A stretch of 64,000 nucleotides of DNA from contig CM035807.1 of NCBI GenBank assembly GCA_020466095.1, positions 54,916,555 through 54,980,554 on the forward strand, in the 5' to 3' direction. Made by a program: the position numbers and the translations under genes. Under the pieces are notes generated by a model, which was not told the DNA's origin, searched no databases, and was given only the letters and a program-made list of their open reading frames with translations. Below, piece by piece: positions 46,051-56,589 of the stretch; the stretch's first letter is position 1, and each line of letters begins with the position of its first letter. The DNA is from Chlorops oryzae. Taxonomy: Eukaryota > Arthropoda > Insecta > Diptera > Chloropidae.

Positions 46051-47270
46051 GTCATCCAGCACCAAACGCTAGATCGCCTGGGATATCGGCAGATTTTCCT
46101 TTCATCAAACGGAATCAAATTTCACAACTATAAATCTGGACAGACATTATTAAAACCAGAAAAGGAACGTTCAGAAGAAACGGTAGGCTTTCTTCAATTT
46201 AACTGTAAAAAATTCAAAGAAAGGCTAAACCGAGAAAAAGCCCTAAGTGAAGAATCCGAGGAGCCAAACGAGTTTCTACCATAATAACTTGTTATAGAAG
46301 TGGGCAAAGAATTAGCAGCAACTATTGAATTAAGTAAGCTCCCAATCATAGAAAATTACAAAAAACAAGAGATGAAGCCAATAATTTGTGAAGAGAACTA
46401 AGAACTGTGTGAGAAAAATCTGCAGTCAATAGCGGAATAACGTCAATAGTTTCAGGTTGCTAGTGAATCTTGCGTTTCCCCATAATTGGAAACTATATCT
46501 CCAAATTGGCTTAAAAATACTTTAATAAACAAGATTATAATTTTTAAGTTTATATATATAACATGCTTGAATTTTCGCTCATTTATTTTCACAAGCCATG
46601 TATAGTAGGATAATTTTCAACCCCTTTTGTATGCATCTACAGAGAATGAGTGGATGAATTCGGGCATTCATTGCAGCTTAAAATGTCTGTGTTGAAACAT
46701 GTAAGCGTTAAGTCATAAAAGTTTGAGCACAACTAAAAAACATTTGATTTTTGTTTTGTGGCACAGTTTTTTTTAACGTTATCAAGAGCTCTCTATCTAC
46801 CTCTCTCTTTCCCTCTTTTCTAATGGAATATGGTCTAATGCAATTTGATTGATTTTGTACAGTTTAATGTGTTTGTTGTTCAATCACCCCTGTTATGAAA
46901 AACTTTTCACGTGAACTTTCCCGACAGTCCCCATCGAAATTTGTATTGAAACTGCCGGAAATTTGCACACGAAATATTATTCAGAATATGGTTTTATATG
47001 TATATCAATGTGTTTGTGACTCTAAGCAATTCAAAATAAGTTCGGGTTGCCATCTTGCACATGTGGCGTCAGCAAAAGTAGAGGTAGAAAGACAACTGTT
47101 GACAGGGAAATTTGCGGTGTACAATAAAAAAAGAAAAGTATCTAGTATACCTCCCTGGAGAACCCCCGCTTATATTTCGACTCTTTATGTCTGACCTTAT
47201 ATAATATATTTCTAATATAAGAAAGAAAGGTGCCATGAACATTCAAGGGTAAAATAAGTTTTATTATTGT
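46051..47270. other. Unassigned stretch with weak coding-like pieces
   Basis: 46140-46500 looks like charged coding sequence broken by stops. 46895-47194 has a 99-codon frame. Neither matches anything I know. Confidence 0.4.
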
Positions 47271-47274
47271 ATTA

Positions 47275-47660
47275 GACCAACATGTCATTCCCTACTAAAA
47301 TCTTGAGCAATGTTGACGAAAACAGCTGAGCCATATCGTTTGTATTCAAAGGCTTTTCTTTTTTCAGTTGTCATGAGATATATCTGCTCAATAGTGCTTC
47401 CATTTTTGCGAGATCCAAATTGGGGAGACGGAGTTTAGGCCTTTTCGGTAATGGTGAGGATAAACTTTGTGAGCAGCCCATTTTAAAATAATTTGGAAAG
47501 GGTCGTCTTTATATCTATTAATCGCTTTTATAAGCTTAATTAGCAACATTATTGAAATAAGTGGCAATTCAATGATAATTTTTTAAGTTATTTTATCATC
47601 ACCAGGCGCCTTATTGGGAAAGAGTTTATATTTCATAATTGTTTTAACATCATTTGTGTG
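47275..47660 (-). pseudogene. Jockey-type RT relic
   Basis: The minus strand reads PNKAPGDDKIT and, 200 bases on, FGSRKNGSTIEQIYLM followed by YGSAVFVNIAQDF. These align with the NKAPG, FGFRKxHSTIEQ and SAVFLDIxQAF blocks of Jockey RT. Stops are frequent. Confidence 0.7.
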
Positions 47661-47727
47661 AAAGTGATGGTCTGATCGGAGATTCTTCTACTTTCCAAGA
47701 CTCAATACACTTATTTGGCCTCCCTTA

Positions 47728-48261
47728 GACCATAGCGATAGGGAACACATCGTAGGTAATTTCGAAACAATAGGGAAAACCCAACATGAACTCGTAAACA
47801 ATCTGAACAAACAAATTCACATTAACCAGGAACTCCACGAAAATTTGCAGATTATAAAAACAGTGATGAAGCAGGACGGAGAGGAAATAGGAGCAAAACT
47901 GAAAGCTCTGGGAAGTGTGAAATCACAGTTTCAGGAACAAAATCTGGCAATCACTTACATTTTTAGATTGAAGTTGCTTACAGATCAGGTCTAACAAATA
48001 CAGTATAACACAGCATCGGCCAGATCAGGCTTGATGCAACCTCACATCTTGTCACCGACAGAGATCAAACAATTCTTGATTCATTTCAAAAAGTTAAAAA
48101 ACTTCAAACTAGCTACTGCTACAATGCTACTTATCATTAATGTCCCATCCGACAGTATTATAACACCTAAGCGCCTACCTATATCCATCACAAACAGAAA
48201 GGGATTTCGCATAACTTCAACCAAGGAAGTGGTGGTGGAAGAACGGGACCAAATCAGTTAA
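47728..48261 (+). pseudogene. Errantivirus-type env relic
   Basis: Frame with a helical stretch (HELVNNLNKQIHINQELHEN), then LTDQV, a TAA (about 47992), then GLMQPHILSPTEIKQFLIHF and a basic region to 48261. The layout resembles the middle of Env proteins of gypsy-group endogenous retroviruses of insects. No fusion peptide or membrane anchor is preserved here, and the sequence is broken. Confidence 0.55.
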
Positions 48262-48745
48262 CACGAAAATGGCGAATACAAAAACTTTGCCAAGGGCAAA
48301 TTCCAAACAAGATTATAATAAATCTTGTTAACATTACAACATGGTGTTAAAAATTTGAAATTTTACCTTTTAGGCAGCTATGCCCACTACTTTATTGAAA
48401 TCTTGCGAGTGTGCGCGCGCGCGTTGTAGTGACAAAGCGATGTTTCCATTCTTGAAAGGAAAAAAAAGTTCGAAGTAAACTAAGTTTGAGTTTTTTTGTC
48501 ATGTAGCTTTTCGCCTTTTTTCGTTTTCTCACTTTGATTCGTCCGACAAAGGTCTTGCTCGTTCGCTGTTTGTGGTCAGACTAATATTATTTCGATTTCC
48601 CTGCTTTTTTGTTGCTTTTTGTGTTTGTACGCAAGTATTTGCTCTCAATGCTCCGAAGCTTGCTCCACGGGCATAGCTGCATATAAGTAAAGCAGAGGCG
48701 GGCAGGCCTTTAGATCGCGAGCGAAGAGCTTTCACATGCGTAGTG
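48262..48745. other. Non-coding stretch, possibly an LTR of the env-bearing element
   Basis: Contains a GTGCGCGCGCGCG run and a TATA-like GCATATAAG near 48680. It follows an env relic, where a 3' LTR would be expected, but I see no second copy to prove it. Confidence 0.3.
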
Positions 48746-49201
48746 TATATTTTGATTTTATAATTTTTATTTCCTTATATCCTAGAGATTTTATTTTGTT
48801 ATGTCCCACTATTGCTGTGCGGCATGACTCGCAAATCTGTTTGGCGGCTAGCGCCCAATATCTCTATATTTATTCGGCGGAATACGCCAATTATTGAGAA
48901 TGGAAAAGCAAAAGGTTTCGAATGTAAATCCAATCTGAAGTTCCAACTGAACTTCAAGCTTTATTTATATCAAAAATATGTTAAGTAAGTCATTTACTTA
49001 CAATTCAAAACATTTAGAATCTTACGAATTAGCTTGTGAGGTATGCTGGCAAAACACTTTCCCACGATTCGACGACGCTGCCTTTAAAAAATGTTGCTCG
49101 TGCAATCAATGCAGCTTGCAAAGAATTTGGTTATATGAAACCATTTATGTCGTGAATGAAGTGGGAAATGAGTTTGTGCGTTCATGTGTATACAAACTAC
49201 A
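48746..49201 (-). repeat. gypsy 3' LTR
   Basis: Matches 53352-53815 with many differences, including TTGGCGGCTAGCGCCC and the shared TTCAAGCTTTATTTATATC. On the minus strand it starts TGTAGTTTG after the purine run AAAGGGTGAGGG (49202-49213). Confidence 0.85.
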
Positions 49202-49439
49202 CCCTCACCCTTTAGAGAGAAAAAATTTTCTTTTTTTTAGAAAAAAACATTTTTTTTTTTGTATATACATACGAATTAGAAAATTATTTATGTAAAGCGT
49301 CTAAGAATCTATTTATTGCCTTAAAATCTACATTTCGCCTTAAAAGTTTACTTATTGTCTAAAAATTTACTTATCGCATGCTTCTAACTAATCCTTAAGT
49401 ACAGTATCTATATTTTGTATATTCTCTTACCCAAATAGT

Positions 49440-50727
49440 TTTAAATTGTTGTTATGCACTAATTTTCTTTTATTCTTATATAATATAATATTACTGAATT
49501 AACACCTTGTCGTTCTAATATCTTAAAAGGACCTTCATAAGGACTGTATAATTTCTTACCTGCATAAATTCTTTAGTAAACTTGGCTACCTAGCTTCAAT
49601 TCGATTGGATTTCAAGTCTTATTATAACAGTTTTTATTTTTATTTTTTGTGTCAATTAAATATTTTCTGGCATTCTCATGTGCGTTTTGTAATCTCACTT
49701 TGAGCTCATTTTGATAACGATCAAAATTGTAAATAGGTTCGTTTCTGTAAATTTTTGTTGACAAGCTTGGTAACCTTCCAAATATTAATTCAAAGGGGGT
49801 GTATTTTGTACTCGTATGTGGAGTGGTATTATAAGAGAACGTATAGTAAGGTATATTTTTATCCCATTCTGTGTCTTGAGTGCAACATAATAGATATTAA
49901 TTGAAGACTCTATGATTTCTTTCTATTCCACCTAAAGATTCGTGATGATAGGGTGTTGAGGTTTTTTGTTCAATATTTAATAAACTACAAATTTCTGAAA
50001 TAGTTTAATTTACAAATTCTTTTCCCATATCTGATTTCATTGTTTTAAAATGACCATATTTTGATGATTCTTTAGATGTCATAGGGAAAGCTTCCACGTA
50101 TTTGTTTAAGTCGCATTGTAGAGTTAAAATAGATCTGAAATTATTTGATGGGCGTTAAGGTACTATTGTGTCTATTGATTCTACTTCAAAAGGACTAGAA
50201 TAAGTTTCAGTGATTATCTTTTTCTCTTTAGTATGTACGGTAATTTTACTTTTCTTGCAAATTTCACAATTTTATATGAATTTGTTTACCATTTTATTCA
50301 TACCTTTCCTTACATAGCGTTGTTTCAACTTTGCTATTTCCCTGTTTACACCGGTGTGACCTCCGAGTACAGATAAGTGATTTTCTTTAATGAGACGTAA
50401 CTGATCAGGTTCGTCTTTAATTGGTTCCGGGGGTTCCAACAAAATAACATATATTGGAGTGCACAATCCCTTATTTATTTGTTTCTGCAGTGTTTCTTCA
50501 TATAATGATTTTAATTCTTGTTGACTTATAGTTTCAAATACTAGGTCCTTCTTAGAAAGAGCTAGCTTACTTATGCCATTGCAGTATAATATTGAAATCA
50601 GCTTCTCCAAAACTGATTTTGTGCAGTGTGGTTTGTCGCTTGATTCAATAAGAACATCGTTCTTAATGATGGCAAAAGTCTGCCGATTTCTACGCTTTTT
50701 ACATTTATTCTCTTCTTGTGTGTGCAC
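49440..50727 (-). pseudogene. gypsy integrase relic
   Basis: The N-terminal HHCC zinc finger is visible (ENHLSVLGGHTGVNREIAKL, then NCEICKK). The catalytic core is decayed but readable: LQCDLNKYVEAFPM, MKSDMGKEFVN and TPYHHESLGGIERNHR. C-terminal sequence follows (GSQVYXRIYAGKKLYSPYEG). The part upstream of 50272 is one open frame; the rest has shifts and stops. Confidence 0.85.
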
Positions 50728-50889
50728 AAATTAAATAATTGGCAAATTTCTTACATCCCAAATAGATATGCATTCCCACATGTGCGGATAGCTAATCCTC
50801 TCTGTGGGGGTTGGTGTTCTATTTGGACGGGTCACATTTTAAGTTGTACTTCTAGTTATTGCTGCAATGCATGGTATCAAAGTTTTTAA

Positions 50890-51350
50890 TTAATAAGAAT
50901 TAACTGGATTTCTAGAAAGTGCATCAGCAATAGTGTTTGCTTTTCCTTGTTTATATATAATCTCAAAATCATATTCCATGAGATCCATTCGAAATCTGGT
51001 GAGTTTTGAAGAGGTGTTTTTATGTTTAAACAATGAAACTAATGATCTATGATCTGTTACTATTTTGAAAGTTTTTCCATAGAGGTAAGGTCTGAAGTGA
51101 TTTATCGCCCAATGAATAGCTAAAATTATTTTTTCTATTATTGGTTTATCTAATTCGTGCGTATTTAAAGAACTCTGCTTTAGAACACTATCCTCTATAT
51201 TTATAGGCAAAATACATGTCCCTAAAGTCACAATGTCTTTCTTTGAGATTCTTGAAATTGCACATGAGTCACTACTGTCAATACATAAATTACACAAATG
51301 TTCATATTTAAGTAATTATATATCTGCCCCTGTATCTATTAAAAATGAAA
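50890..51350 (-). pseudogene. gypsy protease joined to RNase H; RT missing
   Basis: The protease motif FLIDTGADI lies at about 51321-51340. Only some 60 codons later comes the RNase H region (IILAIHWAINHFRPYLYGK, ITDHRSL-type, LTRFRMDLMEYDFEIIYKQG, IADALSR). The entire RT domain, normally about 400 codons, is absent. This is an internal deletion of an old copy. Confidence 0.83.
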
Positions 51351-51760
51351 GTATGTTATTATTACATTTAATATAAGCATAATTACTATGATCAAAATTT
51401 ACAGTGAAATGAAAAATGTTCATATAATTCCCCGAGTGACCTAATCTGCTACCTGTTCGGTATGGGGGTACTCAAGCTTCCCTGTTGCTCTGTGCCATTT
51501 ACAAAAAATGCATTATGCCTTACATTATTTTGGATTTGGGAGTTGTTAGAATTTGAATTCGCGCGAGCATTGTTGTTTTTATGTCTTTAATTTTGGAAAT
51601 TGTTGTTGTTGTATTGTTCACTTTGCTGATATGCAAGACGATCGCACGTGCCTTGTCGGTTTCCGTTGCTGCTGTTATTATTGTAGCTATTCGTGTAGTG
51701 ATTGTTGAAGCTTATTACTTATTACCATTTTGCTTCTGCTGATTACCTCTATGCTGGTTT

Positions 51761-52349
51761 CTACCGTTGCGCTAGGTACATCATGATACGAGCTTCTTCC
51801 GTATGATCTGATTCTTGCGCTATTTGGAGAGCATCATAAAAAGTGGTTTCTCTAATTGCTGCAATTGTTTGTGCTATGTTAGCATTTGTTATGCCTCGCT
51901 TTAGCACATTGAGGGCTATTACATCATTTGATTTGATTATTGCTGCCTTTTCTGCAGGTGTTTGCAGTGTTGAAATTTGTATTGAATTTAAATCCGAAAT
52001 TAAACTTTCGATGGTTTCAGCGAATTTAGATATTGGTTCTCGGCCTTGTGTTGCTCTGCATAATTCATCTAGTACAGTGTTTGCAGTTTTTCTGGGATGG
52101 AATATTGCCTTTAAGTTTTGTATTAGATTTCTTATGCCAGTTGTGCCAAGCAATTCGAGTTTTGTTTTTACTTTATCTGGTATTTTGGTCTTGAAGACTA
52201 ATGCAAAATAAGTGGGTTTTTTTACTATCAGGACTTTCTGCGTTAAATAATTCGATTAAGTTGATAAATTTTTGAGCATCTTCTAATTTTCCTGAAAATT
52301 CTGGTATGGCCTTAGTGTACTGTATAAAGTTGAAATTTGATTCCGTCAT
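51761..52349 (-). pseudogene. gypsy Gag relic
   Basis: An ATG at 52347-52349 opens MTESNFNFIQYTKAIPEFSG. A frameshift near 52190 leads into LGTTGIRNLIQNLKAIFHPR, then EPISKFAETIESLISDL and NDVIALNVLKRGI. This is the capsid-type Gag of gypsy-group elements. No zinc knuckle is seen in the rest. Confidence 0.78.
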
Positions 52350-52439
52350 TTTTATTTCTTTTTTATTATTCTGATATAATCATAAAAAGGACGAAACGCA
52401 GGTTGCAATGACTTTAAGTGGTATTAATTTTCGATGGTC

Positions 52440-52857
52440 TTATGATTTGCTGTTCAGAATCGTGAGGAAAGCAAAATATAATTCTCTTGCTGTTTTTGTG
52501 GCTGCTGTTTGAAAACTTTCCTCTGCGTCTTTAATAGTGTCGATTAGCCCTTTGAACAATTTTTCATTTTCTTCCTTTTTTCTTATTAGAGTTTTCTTTT
52601 TGTATTTTCTCGTCGGGGTCTTTTGGAGATTGGAAAAGTAATGTTTTAGACGCGCAAGTATTTCTTGCGTCAATGCTTTCATATATGATAAGTTGGATCT
52701 GACGTCAGAAGGCACAGATCTAGCTGCTTTAAGAACTTCTTGCCTTTTATTCCTTTTGTTGATTCTATAAAGTTTCAGGGTTAAATTCAATATGCAAATG
52801 ATTAGAATTGCCCATAAAATAAATTCGTGTTGATCGACGGCTTCTGTTTGATAATTC
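52440..52857 (-). CDS. Unassigned frame upstream of gag with a transmembrane segment
   Basis: 139 open codons on the gag strand, between the 5' LTR and gag. A hydrophobic run of about 17 residues (FILWAILIICILNL) is followed by a very basic stretch (YRINKRNKRQ) and a charged helical tail. There is no ATG near the 5' end. The frame begins right after CTGTAG, which would serve as a splice acceptor. It could be a spliced product, a displaced Env tail, or chance. I do not recognise it. Confidence 0.4.
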
Positions 52858-53351
52858 TGATTGTTACATATCTGAACCTACAGGTCTCACGATTGTGTTG
52901 TTGGCGAAGAGTTTGTGGTTCCCATGGTTTTTGAAAATAAGTGACAAATAAGTAAAAAAAAATGTATTTGTATTCTTCAGACGTCTATGGCACAGAGCAA
53001 TAGCAATATATTGGGAAAAATATGTATATATATTTTGTTTGTTTTAAATATTTCATGTTTTTTTTCTTTGGAACTTTAATGAAAATTTATGTATATGATT
53101 CTCATCTCAATTTGTCTGAGCGCATTAAAAAAAATTTGTTTATATCTTATGTATTGCTTTAAAACTTTAAAATTTTAGTGGAGATAAACAACATTAAATT
53201 TTAATTTATGGCAAGGCTACTAGAGCATTCGTTACAAAACAAAATTTTTTTTTTGCAAATTTCTGCTTAGGCAAAAGAATATTAAATTTTTTTTTTTCAA
53301 AGGAAAGGATCAAAGGGATCCAAGTATGGTTGGGAGGATCGTAGAAGGAAT

Positions 53352-53815
53352 TATATTTTGATTTTATAATTTTTATTTCTTTATATCCAAGAGATTTTAT
53401 TTTGTTATGTTCCGCTATTGCTGAGCGGCAGGACTCGCAAATCTGTTTGGCGGCTAGCGCCCCATATCTCTATAACATATTTATACGGCGGTGATACGCC
53501 AATTATTGAGAATGGAAAAGCAAAAGGTTTCGCATGTAAATCCAATCTGAAGTTCCAACTGAACTTCAAGCTTTATTTATATCAAAAATATGTTAAGTAA
53601 GCATATATGACTTACAATTGAAAAATATAGAATCTTACGAATTAGCTTGTGAGGTATGCTGACAAAACACTTTTCCACGATTCGACGACGCTGCCTTCAT
53701 AATATGTTGCTCGTGCAATGAGTGCAGCTTCCAAAGAATTTGGTTATTTGAAACCATTTATTTCGTGAATGAAGTGGAAAAATTAGTTTGTGCATTTATG
53801 TGTATACATACTACA
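53352..53815 (-). repeat. gypsy 5' LTR
   Basis: Counterpart of 48746-49201, diverged by substitutions and small indels. No typical TGG primer site lies next to it on the gag side, so that part may be altered. Confidence 0.82.
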
Positions 53816-54530
53816 TATGTACACGTGATGAGCTTTTATGCTTTCACACATACTGGACAGTCCAGTTTTCGCTCAGTGGTGCCAAATTTTTCGGAGAAAA
53901 AAACCCTTAAAATTATTAAAAGCCCGTTTTCTCAGTTTTTCGAAATCAAAAAACCAACGAAAAATCCCACAAGGATTTTTTGGAAAAAATAGGAAATGTA
54001 AGGAGGTCGTGGTATATACTCTGGTTTAAATTCAGGAAGTAAGCTTGAAAATATAAATTGTAGAAATCATGTGAGCCGTAATGGTAATGTTGGCTATTAA
54101 TTCGCCAGTTGGAGAAAAAATTTTGCTATTTTATAGGTATTTTCATTTGTTTAGCGACTTCTTTTACTGGCAGCCCTGTTCGCGACTGTCAGTCAGTTGT
54201 TTGCCGAATTATTAACGAAAGAGCTTTAACACGTAACCAGTACAATCGCACAAATTGCATACATTGACATTGCCCACCTCTGCAGTAAAATTTTAAATTT
54301 TCACTTTTCTTTAACAATTTTTGGCATTTTCTGGGGAATGTTTGCCTGTCGATGCAGAAAATGGCACCCGAATACCAGAAGTTGTTTATTCCAAGAATTG
54401 GTCCGTTTAACTACGATTTTACCTTCAATTTTCGGGCAAATGACGCAAAAGCAGAAAGTTCAAAGTCGGATTAGCTAATGATTAAAAATAAATTGCTTTA
54501 TACACCGGATTCATTTCCAGCCCAGTATAG
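53816..54530. other. Unassigned stretch
   Basis: AT-rich; nothing recognised. Confidence 0.5.
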
Positions 54531-54532
54531 AC

Positions 54533-54666
54533 TAGGCCTATTCACGAGACCGTGGTATCGTGGCAAAAGTGCAAAAGTGGAAGATTTTTCAATACAAGTT
54601 GTTGTTGGAAGCTTAACTAAATTTTTACACTTTTGCCACGATACCACGGTCTCGTGAATAGGCCTA
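54533..54666. mobile_element. Short MITE with 39-bp inverted repeats
   Basis: TAGGCCTATTCACGAGACCG... at 54533-54571 is inverted perfectly at 54628-54666, around a 56-bp centre. With TA on each side it fits a Tc1/mariner-type target, though TAGGCCTA is itself palindromic, so the exact edge is ambiguous. Confidence 0.8.
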
Positions 54667-54750
54667 CTATAAAAGTTTTTTCCCTTTCAAAATATGCTAC
54701 GGTTCTCGCAATAGGCAAAAACTCACCAATCTAATGAATACATATATATA

Positions 54751-56541
54751 TTAAGGTGGCCTTTTTGGCACAAGTGTTTTTATTCTTTCTCCTTGTGATT
54801 TAAAATCTTGGTATCTATTGAAAACTTACTTGTGCAAAATTTTGTGGCGATTGGGTAATGTTTAGAGGGCGCTCATGGCCCCCGAAGTTGAGATAAATGT
54901 TGTTTTCATAACTTAAAATTGCCATAACTTGAGATGTGTTGCTGCTAGCTATAGACAATGTTCCGTGGCCCTTCGTGGTTTTTAAAACTGCATATTTCGT
55001 TCTCATGTCTCAAAGCTCTATCTCAACACATAAAAAAATTTTCCTAATACGACCCGATTTTTAAAGGAAATTCGTTTTTTGTATTTTGTGGGTTAATCTG
55101 ACCTCTGACAGAAATAATATCTATGACCAGCCCCCCTCATTTTTGTTTCAGCTAACTTTTTTTCTTAGGCTATGAAGCTCTATCTCAACAATTTAAGGGA
55201 CTTACCATACAAAAATGTAGAAAATTGCGATTTTTTCCCTCCATGGGTGCAATAACAATCCGAGAAAGTTAACAATGAGTGGAAAACTCTTTTTTATGAA
55301 TAAAGTATCATTTCTCATCATTCAATATGCTGATCTATCCTTCATGTTCAAACTAGCTGTCATACAAAATTTCCCATGTTAAAGGTAGCTGGAATTTGAT
55401 GAAGACAACATTGCTCAAAGTTGCCCTTCTTGGAGATGGTTAAATACGTAATAATAGATATATTTACATCAAAAGACATGTCATTATCATTGGCGTTTTT
55501 AAATAATTAAAAAAACAAAAATTGATGCTACTAATTAAAAAAAAAAAAGTTTTAAAAACGGGAGCATTTGTAGTAGCACAAATATGCAATAATAACCCTA
55601 AACGAGCTTGAAAAATAGAAAAAAGTTGGTAAAGTTTTGAAATGATCACAATACCAACTTTTTTCTATTTTTCAAGCTCGTTTAGGGTTATTATTGCATA
55701 TTTGTGCTACTACAAATGCTCCCGTTTTTAAAACTTTTTTTTTTTTAATTAGTAGCATCAATTTTTGTTTTTTTAATTATTTAAAAACGCCAATGATAAT
55801 GACATGTCTTTTGATGTAAATATATCTATTATTACGTATTTAACCATCTCCAAGAAGGGCAACTTTGAGCAATGTTGTCTTCATCAAATTCCAGCTACCT
55901 TTAACATGGGAAATTTTGTATGACAGCTAGTTTGAACATGAAGGATAGATCAGCATATTGAATGATGAGAAATGATACTTTATTCATAAAAAAGAGTTTT
56001 CCACTCATTGTTAACTTTCTCGGATTGTTATTGCACCCATGGAGGGAAAAAATCGCAATTTTCTACATTTTTGTATGGTAAGTCCCTTAAATTGTTGAGA
56101 TAGAGCTTCATAGCCTAAGAAAAAAAGTTAGCTGAAACAAAAATGAGGGGGGCTGGTCACAGATATTATTTCTGTCAGAGGTCAGATTAACCCACAAAAT
56201 ACAAAAAACGAATTTCCTTTAAAAATCGGGTCGTATTAGGAAAATTTTTTTATGTGTTGAGATAGAGCTTTGAGACATGAGAACGAAATATGCAGTTTTA
56301 AAAACTACGAAGGGCCACGGAACATTGTCTATAGCTAGCAGCAACACATCTCAAGTTATGGCAATTTTAAGTTATGAAAACAACATTTATCTCAACTTCG
56401 GGGGCCATGAGCGCCCTCTAAACATTACCCAATCGTCACAAAATTTTGCACGAGTAAGTTTTCAATAGATACCAAGATTTTAAATCACAAGGAGCGTGAA
56501 TACGAATGCACTTATTTTTTTCCATACATTTGGCGGCCACC

Positions 56542-56545
<4 letters not shown>
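54751..56545. mobile_element. 1.8-kb near-perfect palindrome bounded by TTAA
   Basis: Arms of about 881 and 894 bp (54751-55631 and 55652-56545) are almost exact reverse complements around a 20-bp centre (55632-55651). The outer ends read TTAA-GGTGGCC and GGCCACC-TTAA. A TTAA target is typical of piggyBac-type transposition, so this may be a long-inverted-repeat non-autonomous element. Each arm carries the same 63-codon frame (54815-55006 minus, 56277-56468 plus), which I read as a by-product. TA repeats flank both sides. Confidence 0.87.

Positions 56546-56585
<40 letters not shown>
56544..56585. repeat. (TA)n microsatellite
   Basis: About 20 TA units directly outside the right end of the palindrome. 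A shorter TA run lies outside its left end. Confidence 0.9.
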
Positions 56586-56588
<3 letters not shown>

Positions 56589-56589
56589 A

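Larger units (their letters stand above)
48746..53815 (-). mobile_element. gypsy-group LTR element with diverged LTRs
   Basis: A minus-strand element with LTRs of about 456 and 464 bp (48746-49201 and 53352-53815), a polypurine tract, and, in sense order, a small membrane-protein-like frame, gag, protease, RNase H and integrase. The RT domain is deleted and there is no env between integrase and the 3' LTR. The LTRs differ at many positions, so this is an old insertion. No clean target duplication is visible. Confidence 0.82.

Noticed and set aside
54815..56468. Duplicated 63-codon frames in both arms as a gene pair
   Set aside because: They are identical because the arms are. There is no known motif and no codon signal, and the frames do not extend beyond a short stretch.
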